64,000 nucleotides of DNA, from the NCBI RefSeq assembly GCF_000745265.1, contig NZ_JQNN01000001.1:868001-932000 (forward strand), written 5' to 3'. Shown here piece after piece: positions 43,730 to 53,189 of the stretch. Position 1 is the stretch's first letter, and every line of letters starts with the position of its first letter. The notes beneath the pieces were generated by a model. The model worked only from the letters and a program-made list of their open reading frames with translations, ran no database searches and was not told where the DNA came from. Source of the DNA: Massilia sp. 9096 (lineage in GTDB: Bacteria; Pseudomonadota; Gammaproteobacteria; Burkholderiales; Burkholderiaceae_D). A program made the translations under genes and the position numbers.

Positions 43730-45454
43730 ATGACCCGCTCCGCTCCACCCACGACTTCCCCGCGCCTGCGCGTCCTGGCTGCGGCCGCCGCCATCTTCAT
43801 CGGCGCGGTCGTGCCGGCGCTGTCCGCCATCGCCGCCCCGGCAGCCGCGGCCACCCCGGCCGCTCCGGCCGCCGTCGACAAAGCCGCCGCCAGGCCGCCC
43901 AAGCTGGTGCTGGTGATGGTGATCGACGGCCTGCCGTTCGAGCAGGTGCAGCGCTACCGCGACCAGTTCGGCCAGGGCGGCCTGCGCCGGCTGCTGGAGC
44001 AGGGCGCCTCGTTCACCAACGCGCATCAGGCGCACGGCGTGACGGTCACCGCGGTCGGCCACTCGGCGGTCTTGAGCGGCGCCTATCCCTACCGCCACGG
44101 CATCATCGGCAACAACTGGGTCGACGCCAACGGCAACTCGGTCTACTGCACCGAAGACACGCGCTACCAGTACATCGGCGAAGCGACCGACGCCCATGAC
44201 GGCACCTCGCCGGCCAACCTGCGCGTCGACACCCTCGGTGACCAGCTGCGCTACGCCACCGGCAACCGCAGCAAGGTGATCACCGTGTCGGGCAAGGACC
44301 GCGGCGCAATCCTCCTGGCCGGCAAGACCGGCACCGCCTACATGTACATGGACAAGACCGGCGACTTCGCGTCGAGCACCTACTACATGCAGCAGCACCC
44401 GGCCTGGGTCCAGCGCTTCGACGCCGCCAAGCCGCAGGACCGCTACTACGCCAAGTCGTGGAAAGCGCTGCTGCCCGAGAGCGCCTATGCGGATGACGCG
44501 CCGTTCCCGGCCGCCACCGAGAAGAACCCGAACCGTTTCCCGTTCACCTTCTACAGCGAGAGCGGCCGGCCCGACGCCGATTATTACGTGCGCCTGAAGG
44601 CCAGTCCGGCGGTCGACGAGCTGACCCTCGACTTCGCCGAAGCCGCGGTCGAGAACGAACAGCTGGGCGCCAACCCGAGCGGCGCGCCCGACCTGCTGGG
44701 CGTGAGCCTGTCGGGGCACGATTACGTCAACCACGCCTACGGCCCGGAAAGCCGCATGTCGCACGACCACCTGCAGCAGATCGACCGCCGCATCGCCCGG
44801 TTCTTCGCTTTCCTCGACAAGCGCGTCGGCATGGACAACGTGCTGGTGGTCTTGACCGCCGACCACGGCTTCGCCAACAGCGCCGAGTTCTCGCAGGCGC
44901 GCCGCGTCGACGCCATACGCATCGATCCGAAACCGCTGCTGGCCAAACTCGACGATGCGCTCGGCCACCAGTTCCACGTGGCGCACCTGGTCAAGCCGTC
45001 GATGCCGCCCGAGGTCTACCTCGATTATGACGCCATCGAGCACGACAAGCTGTCGCGCACCGAAGTCGAGAATTACGCCGCGCGCTGGCTCATGAAGCAG
45101 CCCGGCATCGCCGACGTGTTCACGCGCAGCCAGCTCGAGCAGGGGCTGGGCGGCACGACGCGCCTGCGCACGCTGGTGCAGCGCGCCTGGAACCGCGACC
45201 TGTCGGGCGACCTGTTCGTCGTGCCCAGGGCCTATTCCTCGTTCGGCAGCGGCAGCAGCGGCGCCACCCACGGCACGCCCTATGACTACGACACCCAGGT
45301 GCCGCTCCTGATCATGGGCCGGCGCTGGATCCGCCCGGGCGAAGACGCGCAGTACACCGAGGTGGTCGACATCGCGCCGACGCTGGCCGACATCCTGCGC
45401 GTGCGCCGTCCGGCCGGCGCCGAGGGGCGGGTGCTGACCGAAGCGCTGCGCTGA
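43730..45454 (+). CDS. Secreted alkaline phosphatase/phosphodiesterase (PafA/NPP-like)
   Basis: 574 residues with a signal peptide (about 1-36). The alkaline phosphatase superfamily fold is evident: first metal Asp in V-I-D-G-L-P-F (D66), nucleophile Thr107 in V-T-A-V-G-H (Thr three residues before G-H), metal ligands in L-T-A-D-H-G-F (about 380) and a late H-G-T-P-Y-D-Y-D. Thr in place of Ser is typical of PafA and nucleotide pyrophosphatase types. It acts in the periplasm to free phosphate from organic esters. The Pho box upstream agrees with phosphate-starvation control. Confidence 0.9.
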   Translation: MTRSAPPTTSPRLRVLAAAAAIFIGAVVPALSAIAAPAAAATPAAPAAVDKAAARPPKLVLVMVIDGLPFEQVQRYRDQFGQGGLRRLLEQGASFTNAHQAHGVTVTAVGHSAVLSGAYPYRHGIIGNNWVDANGNSVYCTEDTRYQYIGEATDAHDGTSPANLRVDTLGDQLRYATGNRSKVITVSGKDRGAILLAGKTGTAYMYMDKTGDFASSTYYMQQHPAWVQRFDAAKPQDRYYAKSWKALLPESAYADDAPFPAATEKNPNRFPFTFYSESGRPDADYYVRLKASPAVDELTLDFAEAAVENEQLGANPSGAPDLLGVSLSGHDYVNHAYGPESRMSHDHLQQIDRRIARFFAFLDKRVGMDNVLVVLTADHGFANSAEFSQARRVDAIRIDPKPLLAKLDDALGHQFHVAHLVKPSMPPEVYLDYDAIEHDKLSRTEVENYAARWLMKQPGIADVFTRSQLEQGLGGTTRLRTLVQRAWNRDLSGDLFVVPRAYSSFGSGSSGATHGTPYDYDTQVPLLIMGRRWIRPGEDAQYTEVVDIAPTLADILRVRRPAGAEGRVLTEALR

Positions 45455-45560
45455 GCCTTGCCGGCAGGCCGACGCCGCCGCTGCGCACGGATCGCGCCAT
45501 CGGCCCCGGGCGGCGGCTATACTGCGCATAACGCCACCTGTACCTCATCCAGCCCAGCCT

Positions 45561-47027
45561 ATGTACGCAGCAGTCGACCTCGGATCCAACAGCTTCCGTC
45601 TCCATATCGGCGAGCCGCTCGCCGGCCAGATCCACATCGTGCGCACTGCGCGCGATCCGATCCGCCTGGCGGCCGGCCTCGGCCCCGACAACATGCTGGG
45701 CGAGCAGGCCGTCGAGACCGCGCTGCGCTGCCTGCGCGAGTTCGCCGCGATCCTGCGCCAGCAGCGCCTGGACGCGGTGCGCGTGGTCGCCACCAACACC
45801 ATGCGCGTGGCGCGCAACGCCGAGCAGCTGCTGCCGCGCTTCGAGCAGGCGATCGGCTACCCGATCGAAGTCATCTCGGGCGAGGAAGAGGGGCGCCTGA
45901 TCTACATGGGCGTCGCGCGCGCGCTCGGGCGCACGCAGGGGCGGCGCCTGGTGATCGACATCGGCGGCGGCTCGACCGAACTGATCGTCGGCGATGCATC
46001 CACCGAGGGCGACGCGATCCGCCTGGTCGAATCGTTCAGCATCGGCACCCATCCGCAGAGCGCCGCCTATTTCCAGGGCGGCCACATCAGCGCCGACGCG
46101 TTCGAGACCGCCGTCAACGCCGCGCGCGCCCGCTTCGAGGACATGGCCGACCGCTACCGCGCGCTCGGCTGGGACGCCGCCTTCGGCTCGTCCGGCACGA
46201 TCCGCGCGATCTCGGAAGTCATCGCCAGGAACGGCATCGGCGACGGCACCATGTCGTATGCCAGCCTGCTGGCGCTGCGCGACCGCCTGGTGCGGCTGGG
46301 CCACGTCGACGCCTTCGACCTGCCCGGTGTAAAGCGCGAGCGCGTGATCGTGATGACCGGCGGGCTGTCGATCCTGATCGGCGTGATGCAGGAACTGGGA
46401 GTCAAATCCATGACCGCGATTAACGCCGGACTGCGCCTGGGGGTGCTGTCGGACCTGGAATTGCGCGCCAACCGGCGCGACCGGCGCGACGGCGCGATCG
46501 AGGATTGCCTGCGCCGCTTCGGCGTCGACGCGCAGCGCGCCGCGCGCACCGCCAGCATCGCGCGCAGGCTGATCGACAAGCTGGCGCCGCAGGACGAAGC
46601 GGTCAAGCACCACCTGCTGCGCGCCTGCCTGCTGCACGAAGTCGGCCAGGCGATTTCGCACACCGGCGCCCACAAGCACGCCGCCTACATCGTCGAACAC
46701 GCCGACCTGCCGGGCTTCACCGCGCGCGAGCAGCGCCTGATGAGCACTATCGTGCTGGGCCAGAAGGGCAACCTGCGCAAGGTGCGCGAGGCGCTCGGTG
46801 CGCCCGACCTGGCCAAGGCCGTGCTGGCGATGCGCCTGGCGGCGGTGTTCATGCATGCGCGCGTCGACGCCGACGTCGAGGCCTTGAAACTGCGCATGAA
46901 GGGACGGATCGAGATCGAGACGCCGCGCGCCTGGCTGGACCAGCGTCCGACGGTGGCGGCCTGGTTCGAGAAGGAGGCCGCGGCCTGGAGCGAGGTCGGC
47001 GTGGCGTTCCAGGTGGGGCAGGCCTGA
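45561..47027 (+). CDS. ppx: Exopolyphosphatase, Ppx/GppA family
   Basis: 488 residues. The actin-like fold has A-V-D-L-G-S-N-S-F-R-L (about 4-14) and V-I-D-I-G-G-G-S-T-E-L (about 132-142) phosphate loops, then a C-terminal HD-like helical domain. It removes phosphate from polyphosphate ends and/or hydrolyses pppGpp. It is not next to ppk, which lies 11 kb away. Its stop codon overlaps the start of the next small gene by one base (TGATG). Confidence 0.92.
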   Translation: MYAAVDLGSNSFRLHIGEPLAGQIHIVRTARDPIRLAAGLGPDNMLGEQAVETALRCLREFAAILRQQRLDAVRVVATNTMRVARNAEQLLPRFEQAIGYPIEVISGEEEGRLIYMGVARALGRTQGRRLVIDIGGGSTELIVGDASTEGDAIRLVESFSIGTHPQSAAYFQGGHISADAFETAVNAARARFEDMADRYRALGWDAAFGSSGTIRAISEVIARNGIGDGTMSYASLLALRDRLVRLGHVDAFDLPGVKRERVIVMTGGLSILIGVMQELGVKSMTAINAGLRLGVLSDLELRANRRDRRDGAIEDCLRRFGVDAQRAARTASIARRLIDKLAPQDEAVKHHLLRACLLHEVGQAISHTGAHKHAAYIVEHADLPGFTAREQRLMSTIVLGQKGNLRKVREALGAPDLAKAVLAMRLAAVFMHARVDADVEALKLRMKGRIEIETPRAWLDQRPTVAAWFEKEAAAWSEVGVAFQVGQA

Positions 47028-47572
47028 TGCGCGGCGCGAACTTGAACGCGCTCGCGCGGGTGCTGGCCTGCGTGGCAGCGCTTGGCTGCGCAGCGTGCGC
47101 ATCTGCCCAAGCCGTGGCGCAGGCACCGGCGCATGGAGCGGCGTCCGCCCAGGCATCCGCTAATGCATCCGCTCAGGCATTCGCGCCACCGCACGGCCTG
47201 CCGTTCACCGGCCGCTGGCTGCGCGACGAGCAGCCGGGCGCGCAGCCGCGCTATCCGGTGCTGGTGGTCGAAGACGGGCAGTTGCGCTGGCGCGGCGCGG
47301 ACAAGGCCACGCCCGACTGCGTCCAGCCGTTCACGCTGCGCCCGGAACAGCCGGGCAGCGTCTACACCGACGGGCGCGGCAGGAAATTCGTCGCCGGCGC
47401 CAAGGGGAGCTTCCCGACCTATCTGCTCGACGTCGGCGCCAGTCCCTGCGGCGGCGCCGGCGGCCAGGCGCGCATCAGCTACCCGCTGGCGTACGACGTC
47501 GCGCACATCGAATTCATCGACTACGCCGGCGGCAAGCCGGTGGGCGTGCGGCGCTTCCATCGCAAGCCTTGA
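47027..47572 (+). CDS. Small secreted protein of unknown function, coupled to ppx
   Basis: 181 residues with a signal peptide (about 1-27, A-L-G-C-A-A-C-A-S-A-Q). A repetitive Ala/Gln/Ser stretch of about 30 residues follows (A-S-A-Q-A-S-A-N-A-S-A-Q), then a folded part with P-F-T-G-R-W-L-R, two Cys (C-V-Q-P-F and P-C-G-G) and an end R-R-F-H-R-K-P. I do not recognise a family. The Cys may form a disulfide. It overlaps the ppx stop, so it is translated from the same message. Confidence 0.75.
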   Translation: MRGANLNALARVLACVAALGCAACASAQAVAQAPAHGAASAQASANASAQAFAPPHGLPFTGRWLRDEQPGAQPRYPVLVVEDGQLRWRGADKATPDCVQPFTLRPEQPGSVYTDGRGRKFVAGAKGSFPTYLLDVGASPCGGAGGQARISYPLAYDVAHIEFIDYAGGKPVGVRRFHRKP

Positions 47573-47578
47573 GCGGCT

Positions 47579-47615
47579 GCGCCGGGGGCGCGGCGCCGAC
47601 GCCGCGCCCCGGCGC
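47579..47615. terminator. Long GC hairpin between convergent genes
   Basis: A 17-base left arm (47579-47595) and 16-base right arm (47600-47615) pair around CCGA with one bulged G. No T-tract. It sits between the end of the ppx-linked gene and the end of the acylation operon, where both need to stop. Confidence 0.55.
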
Positions 47616-47635
47616 GCTTGGTGCGCTGAATGCGC

Positions 47636-48928
47636 TCAGCGCGCCGATGCCAGCGCGGCCGGATGGCCCGGGCAGGCGCCGGCGTCGCAGGCCATGCGCG
47701 CGTAGCGTTCGCTCTCCTGCGGCATGGCGCTGCGCCAGGCCGCGCGCTCGCGCCGCACCTCGGCCAGGCGCGCCTCGACGTTCTGCGGCGTGAGCAGCAC
47801 GCCGAAGCGGCCCGGGTCCGCATCCGGCGGGGCGCCCTCGTGCATGCGCGCGATCATGCGCTCGCCCAGGGCCGGGGTGTAGTGCAGCTGGTCCCAGAAC
47901 CAGTCCATCTTGCCGTGGCCCTTGGGCGGCGCCGGCTCGAGCACCTCGGGCGCGTAGCCGGCGAAGTCCCACAGCACCACGCGCTGGGTGGCGTTCGCCT
48001 GCGCCGTCATCCCGGCCAGTGCGCGTTTCCAGCGGTCGAAATCGTCCCAGTAGCCCATGCGCTCGAGCAGCTCGAGGCGCGATACGTGCGCCGGCTGGAT
48101 CATCAGGACGACGTCGCTGCCGTTCTGCCTGGCGAACGCCAGCAGGCTGCGCAGCGCCGCCAGCCTGCGGATCGGCGCGGACGGCGACTCCGACAGCACG
48201 CGGTGCGGCTTGCCCAGCAGTTTGACGGTCTCGCGGTTGGTATGCTCGAAGATCTGCGCGTAGCCGTCGGTGCGCACCACGTCGCGCATCGCGTTGTCGG
48301 TCAGGCGGCCGTCGGGTTGCAGGCTGAGGATCACGTCGGACGGGTTGTCGTGGATCGTCGTGACACTGTCGAGCAGGGCGTCGAGCGAGAGCAGGGCTTG
48401 CGCGCGGTCCTCGAGCACGCGTGGCGCGCGCGCCGGGTTGGGCCGGCCGTCGCCGTCGACCGCGAGGCGAGCTTCGGTTTCGTCCATGGCGTGGCTGGAC
48501 GGCGCTTCGTCCGGCACGTACAGATCGTTCTCGAAGTCCAGCCCGACCACGATCGTGCGGGGTGGATGGGCGGGACGCATGGCGACGTAATGGCGCAGGT
48601 AGCGCAATCCCTGGGCGACGTCGCCGCCGACCAGGCCCATGTTGTAGACCGGCTGCGCCGCCGCCGGCCAGGCGCCGGACGCCGGATCGATCCCCATGTC
48701 CGGGCGCGAGCTGCCGATCACGATCGTGTTCGCATCCAGGCGCGCGATCTGGTAGGCCTTCATCATGCGCTCGCGCGTGGCCGCGGCCGGCTTGAGCGCA
48801 TTGAAGCCGTTCACGCGCGGGGCGTCGAAGATCAGGTAGGGGTCGACCGTGTAATTGAAGGCGGCGACCGCGGCGGCGATCGCCAGCGCGGCGGCGCCCA
48901 GGGTCAGGCAGTAGCGGGATGGGCTCAT
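47636..48928 (-). CDS. Periplasmic SGNH-like acyl-transfer protein (AlgJ/DltD-type partner of MBOAT)
   Basis: 430 residues with an N-terminal membrane anchor (about 8-24). The G-S-S-R motif (Ser 73/74) after I-V-I sits where SGNH hydrolases have G-D-S, N-M-G follows, and F-W-D-Q-L-H-Y near residue 340 offers the D-x-x-H pair. Together these give a possible Ser-Asp-His triad. Such proteins move an acyl group from the membrane acyltransferase to a polysaccharide. Last gene of the carrier-protein operon; its ATG is one base from the MBOAT stop, so the two are coupled. Confidence 0.78.
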   Translation of the reverse strand: MSPSRYCLTLGAAALAIAAAVAAFNYTVDPYLIFDAPRVNGFNALKPAAATRERMMKAYQIARLDANTIVIGSSRPDMGIDPASGAWPAAAQPVYNMGLVGGDVAQGLRYLRHYVAMRPAHPPRTIVVGLDFENDLYVPDEAPSSHAMDETEARLAVDGDGRPNPARAPRVLEDRAQALLSLDALLDSVTTIHDNPSDVILSLQPDGRLTDNAMRDVVRTDGYAQIFEHTNRETVKLLGKPHRVLSESPSAPIRRLAALRSLLAFARQNGSDVVLMIQPAHVSRLELLERMGYWDDFDRWKRALAGMTAQANATQRVVLWDFAGYAPEVLEPAPPKGHGKMDWFWDQLHYTPALGERMIARMHEGAPPDADPGRFGVLLTPQNVEARLAEVRRERAAWRSAMPQESERYARMACDAGACPGHPAALASAR

Positions 48929-48929
48929 G

Positions 48930-50597
48930 TCAGAATTGCCAGTAGAGGAATTCGCTCGGCCGGCTCAGGCCGAGCGCGCCGCACACGAACAGGGCGGCGC
49001 TGAGCACGGCCCAGCGCGCGTTCCACGCGACCCGCATGCCGCCGGGCGCCAGGCGCCAGCGGCCGCTCGATGTCGGGACTGCGGCGGGCGCCGGCGCCTC
49101 GAAGTACAGCGCCGGGGCGAAGCGGCCCAGCAGCTCGAGCGAATTGGGGAGCGCGAGCGCGATGAACAGCAGCGGCGCGATCCACAGGCAGGCGCTGGCG
49201 AAGGCGGCGCCCGAACTGCCGTCGCCGCCGATGCCCAGCCAGCCGAGCAGCCGCGCCGGCGCGCCGCCGTGGTTGAGCAGCGCCATCGGCACCGTCACCC
49301 CGTCCAGGCCGGTCATCCCGTGCAGAACGTGCAGCGCCGAGGTCATGCCGGGCGCGCGGAACAGCACCATCGCGACCACCACGCACAGGAATGTGAGGAC
49401 GAAGCCGATCGGTTTCATGATGCGCTCGTAGGCGGCCTTTTGCGCCGGCGTGTTCCACTTCGGCCGCCACTGGCGCCAGCCGTGGTTGACGCTCAGGTAG
49501 ACGCCATGCAGGATGCCCCACGCCAGATAGGTGTAGCCGGCGCCGTGCCAGAAGCCGGACAGGAACATGGTGAACACGGTCGGCCAGCACAGCAGTACCG
49601 CGAACGCACCCAGGGTCGGGCGCTTGCGGCCGATGACCGGCTTGCCGGCCGCCATGCGCTTGCGCGTGAGCGACATCACCATCGGCGTGTAGACGTAGGC
49701 GGTCAGAAAGCGCGTCAGCGTGATGTGCCAGCGCGACCAGAACTCGATGATGCTCGAGGCCTTCAGCGGCGAATTGAAGTTGGCCGGCAGCTTGATGCCG
49801 AACAGGCGCGCCAGGCCGATCGCCATGTCGGAGTAGCCGGAAAAGTCGAAGTAGATCTGCAGCGTGTACGCCAGCGCCGCCATCCAGGCCGGAAAGAACG
49901 ACACCGTCTCGCCTTGGGCGGCGGCGGCGAAGGCGCCGTGCACCGACGGCGCGATCCCGTCGGCCAGCACCACTTTCTTGAACAGGCCGAGCGCGAACAG
50001 GGTCGCGCCGACCGCCAGGTTGTCGGCCTGCAGGCGGCTGTCGATGCGGGCGAATTGCGGCATCATCTCGCGGTAGTGCACGATCGGGCCGGCGATCAGC
50101 TGCGGGAAGAAGAACACGAAGGTCAGGAAGTCGAACAGGTCGAAGTCGCGCACCGCACCGGCGCGCACGTCGACCAGGAAGGCGATCTTCTGGAAGGTGA
50201 TGAACGAGATACCGAGCGGCAGGATCACCTCGGTCAACAGGAAGTGCGTGCCGGCGACGTCGTTGACGGTCCCGAGGAAGAAGTTCTTGTACTTGAAATA
50301 GCCGAGGAAGCACAGGTTCAGCACCACGCCCAGCGTCGCCAGGGCGCCGGCAACGCGCTGCCCCGCATCGCCTTTGCCGAGCTGGGCGCGGATGGCCAGC
50401 GCCAGCGCGTAGTTGGCCGCGATCGACGGCAGGATCAGCGCGATGTTCAGCGGGTTCCAGATCCCGTAGAACACCATCGAGCACAGGATCAGCCAACCCA
50501 GGCTGACGCGGCGCGAGCCGAGCCGGTTGACGGCCGCGTAGCCGAGCACGGTCAGCGGCAGGAAAGCGAAGATGAAGGCGTAGGAATTGAACAGCAT
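48930..50597 (-). CDS. MBOAT-family membrane O-acyltransferase (AlgI-like)
   Basis: 555 residues with about ten to twelve membrane segments. The N-terminal L-F-N-S-Y-A-F-I-F-A-F-L-P is the classic AlgI start, and F-L-S-G-F-W-H-G-A-G-Y-T holds the catalytic His of the family; N-F-N-S-P-L-K-A-S-S-I-I-E-F-W-R-W-H-like sequence (with S before R) is also present. It takes an acyl group from a cytoplasmic donor and passes it across the membrane. The start is three bases after the FkbH stop. The extra C-terminal loop with Pro/Ala stretch (about 500-530) is variable in this family. Confidence 0.92.
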   Translation of the reverse strand: MLFNSYAFIFAFLPLTVLGYAAVNRLGSRRVSLGWLILCSMVFYGIWNPLNIALILPSIAANYALALAIRAQLGKGDAGQRVAGALATLGVVLNLCFLGYFKYKNFFLGTVNDVAGTHFLLTEVILPLGISFITFQKIAFLVDVRAGAVRDFDLFDFLTFVFFFPQLIAGPIVHYREMMPQFARIDSRLQADNLAVGATLFALGLFKKVVLADGIAPSVHGAFAAAAQGETVSFFPAWMAALAYTLQIYFDFSGYSDMAIGLARLFGIKLPANFNSPLKASSIIEFWSRWHITLTRFLTAYVYTPMVMSLTRKRMAAGKPVIGRKRPTLGAFAVLLCWPTVFTMFLSGFWHGAGYTYLAWGILHGVYLSVNHGWRQWRPKWNTPAQKAAYERIMKPIGFVLTFLCVVVAMVLFRAPGMTSALHVLHGMTGLDGVTVPMALLNHGGAPARLLGWLGIGGDGSSGAAFASACLWIAPLLFIALALPNSLELLGRFAPALYFEAPAPAAVPTSSGRWRLAPGGMRVAWNARWAVLSAALFVCGALGLSRPSEFLYWQF

Positions 50598-50600
50598 GGC

Positions 50601-52544
50601 TCAGCCCAGCACGGATTCGGCGGATGCGGCTGATGCGGCGGATGCGGCCGCTGTGTCGGCGGCGTCCATGCCGGCGCCCAGCGTGAGCGCGATCGGCAGC
50701 GCGCGCGGCGCGCAGGCGGCGACGTCCAGCGTCCAGGTATCGCCTTCGTCGCCCTCGCCGGCCGGCGTGAAGCCGAGCTTGCGGTAGTGATCCTTGACCA
50801 TGCCGTTCTTGGCGCTCGGGCGGTACAGGCCGACCAGTTGGGCGATGCCGTGCGCGCGCGCGCACGCGGCCAGCACGTCGAGCACCTGTTCCTCGAGGCG
50901 CCGGTTGAGCACGCGGCAGCTCATCAGCCAGGTGTCGATCAGCCAGCGTTCGCCTTCGCGTTTGCACAGCACCACGCTGACCATGCCGTTGTCGCCGAAG
51001 CGGTCCTGCAGACGCACCTGCAGGCCGAAGGCGTCGGGGTCGCGCTCGAACGCGGCCACCTCGGCTTCGCCGTAGCGGCGCGTGGTCAGGTTGAACTGGT
51101 TGGTCTTGTTGATCAGCTGGGCGATGCGCGCGCGTCCGGCTTCGTCGAAGCGCGCCACGTGCGCCGTCATGTCCAGCGACTCGAGGTAGGCGCCCATGTC
51201 GGAGGCGGCGCCGAGCGCGGCGCTGCGCGCCGCGTTGTCCTGGTACTGGGCGGCGCGCATGCGGTCTTCCGGCGTGAACTGCACGGCTTCGAAGTAGCCG
51301 GCCGCGAGCAGCATGGCGGGGTAGTACTCGGGCGAGGGCGGCAGCTCGGGCACGCCCACTTCCGGCAGCTCGAGGCGGATCTGCTGGCGCTCGGCCGGGT
51401 TATCGTCGAGGAAGACCAGCGCGCTGACGTCGATGTTCAGCGTGTCCGCGATCGCGCGCAGGTTGCTCGCCTTGTCCTTCCAGTTGGCCTGGAACACGGC
51501 GATGTGCTCTTCGCGCAGCAGCATGTCGGGATGTTCGCGGAACACCTGGCGCGCGACCGCCTCGTCGTTCTTGGACGACACCGCCAGGACGATGCCGCGC
51601 TCGCGCAGGGCCAGCGCGGTGCGCTGGATCGAAAGAAAGGCTTCGCCGACCGGATCGCCCTGGGCCAGCACGATGCCGGTCATGCCGTCGTCGCCGATGA
51701 CCCCGCCCCACAGCGTGTTGTCGAGGTCGAGCACCATGCACTTCCTGGCCTTGCCCTTGGCCGCCATGACCAGGCGGCACAGGGCGTCGGCGTACAGCGG
51801 TACGAGGTCGTGGCTGAACGGGAATTTACCGATGTTCCACTGGACCGGGTCGTGCCATTCGTCCAGGCCGCTTGATGCCGCCAGCTGGGCCACGTCGAAC
51901 ATGGTCGCGCCGTCCACCGCGCCGGCGCGCAGGCGTGCGTTGAAGCGTTCGATCATCCATTGCAGCGTGCCGGGCAGCTGGCCGTCGAGGCTGCCGAACA
52001 GCGTGGCCAGCGGCGCCGCCAGCGTCTGCGCCACGACAATCGCGCCGCTCGCGGCCTGGAATGCCTGCACCAGTTGGCGCAGCGTCTGCAGCGCACCGTC
52101 GACGCGCGCTTCGGCCTGCTCGAGGTCGCCCGTGCAGGGCGCGAAATCAAAGGCCCGGTAGTCCAGCGCGAGGACGACGACGTCGTTGCGGCGCCGGTGC
52201 GTGGCTGATCCGGGGTCGAAGGCTTCGCTGACGAAGGCGCCGAACGGCGCGTCGGCCGGATCGATCCAGATCGCGTGGCGCGGCGCGCTCGCCGCGATCG
52301 CCGGCAACAGCAGATCGGTGGTCGCGTTCGACAGCAGCGCCAGCTTGAGCGGCGCCGCGCCTTGTGGCAGCGCTGCCTTGGGCACCACGCGCGCCAGCAG
52401 CTCGAGCTGGGGCAGGCTCAGCGCGCCCGTGGCGAGCCGGCGGATCGCGGCTTCGTCGACGCTGTCCTGCTGGCGCAGCGCCCGCACCTGGGCGCGAAAA
52501 TCAATGGCCGGCGCCGCCAGCCATGGGAGGTCCTTCAGCTTCAT
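50601..52544 (-). CDS. FkbH-type HAD phosphatase with acyltransferase C-terminus
   Basis: 647 residues in three parts: an N-terminal SGNH-like region (1-255), an HAD-IIIC domain with D273-L-D275-N-T277 and F-L-D-D-N-P-A-E-R, and a C-terminal GNAT-like part (about 455-620, N-K-T-N-Q-F-N-L-T-T-R-R-Y). FkbH enzymes take 1,3-bisphosphoglycerate and load a glyceryl group on an acyl carrier protein. The next upstream gene is such a carrier. A low-complexity Ala/Ser tail (about 625-643) comes from short direct repeats in the DNA. The start follows GAGG. Confidence 0.92.
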   Translation of the reverse strand: MKLKDLPWLAAPAIDFRAQVRALRQQDSVDEAAIRRLATGALSLPQLELLARVVPKAALPQGAAPLKLALLSNATTDLLLPAIAASAPRHAIWIDPADAPFGAFVSEAFDPGSATHRRRNDVVVLALDYRAFDFAPCTGDLEQAEARVDGALQTLRQLVQAFQAASGAIVVAQTLAAPLATLFGSLDGQLPGTLQWMIERFNARLRAGAVDGATMFDVAQLAASSGLDEWHDPVQWNIGKFPFSHDLVPLYADALCRLVMAAKGKARKCMVLDLDNTLWGGVIGDDGMTGIVLAQGDPVGEAFLSIQRTALALRERGIVLAVSSKNDEAVARQVFREHPDMLLREEHIAVFQANWKDKASNLRAIADTLNIDVSALVFLDDNPAERQQIRLELPEVGVPELPPSPEYYPAMLLAAGYFEAVQFTPEDRMRAAQYQDNAARSAALGAASDMGAYLESLDMTAHVARFDEAGRARIAQLINKTNQFNLTTRRYGEAEVAAFERDPDAFGLQVRLQDRFGDNGMVSVVLCKREGERWLIDTWLMSCRVLNRRLEEQVLDVLAACARAHGIAQLVGLYRPSAKNGMVKDHYRKLGFTPAGEGDEGDTWTLDVAACAPRALPIALTLGAGMDAADTAAASAASAASAESVLG

Positions 52545-52627
52545 GCAAAGCCTCGCGGAGAAATCGATCGGATGAGTCGGCAGATCGTACTGGCGGGTCG
52601 CGCAGGCGAAACGCGCCGGGAAACGGC

Positions 52628-52891
52628 TCAGCGGCCGGTCTTTTGCTGCAGCAGCGCGACGAGTTCGCCGACGTTCTTGATGCCGCCGATTTCGCTGGCG
52701 TTGAAGCGCACGCCGAATTCCTGCTCGATCGAGAGGAACAGGCGCACGTTGCCCATGCTGTCCCAGCCTTCGACCTGGGCTGCCGTCATCGTCGGGGTGG
52801 CGACCAGGTCGTCGTTGTCGAAGGTGTCGCGCAGGATCTCGCTCAGGGTAGCGTAGATCGCGGCGGCGTCGGAGGTGGAGGCAGTGGTCAT
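52628..52891 (-). CDS. Acyl carrier protein
   Basis: 87 residues, four-helix carrier. The phosphopantetheine Ser is S45 in G-W-D-S-M-G-N-V-R. The usual D-S-L is D-S-M here, as in several specialised carriers. It begins the operon carrier, FkbH, MBOAT, SGNH-like protein, and so is probably the carrier for the group that FkbH activates. It is clearly not the fatty-acid AcpP by sequence or context. Intergenic gap to FkbH is 83 bases. Confidence 0.9.
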   Translation of the reverse strand: MTTASTSDAAAIYATLSEILRDTFDNDDLVATPTMTAAQVEGWDSMGNVRLFLSIEQEFGVRFNASEIGGIKNVGELVALLQQKTGR

Positions 52892-53189
52892 GAATGGCTT
52901 TCGCTAAGGCTTGAATCGGGATGAATCAGTCTTGCATCGGGGCGGGAAACGGAACCACATCGACAATCGCCTAATCATGTCAGGGAAATATCGAAAATGC
53001 AATTGTTTATGTGTATAGTGGTTGCATTCATGTATTCCGGGCGCCAACGCGCCGCGCTGAGCGAATCGATTTTCTTGATGGTTATTTACATTGTCGATGT
53101 GGTCGGCGCCGATGCATTTCATTTAAGATCGGACACGTGGGAACGATGTCTGGCTGCTATCGCCAGTTTCCAAACCGTGGGAGAGTGTC
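52892..53189. other. AT-rich intergenic region between acylation operon and glycosyltransferase
   Basis: 298 bases, lower in GC than its surroundings, with promoter-like stretches for both directions. It contains a perfect 13-base inverted repeat: CCACATCGACAAT (52955-52967) and ATTGTCGATGTGG (53090-53102), 122 bases apart. A 72-codon minus-strand frame inside it looks non-coding. No ribosome-site-backed small gene was found. Confidence 0.6.

Noticed and set aside
52904..53122. 72-codon minus-strand frame in the gap before the glycosyltransferase
   Set aside because: No ribosome site, no recognisable motif, and composition like the surrounding non-coding DNA.
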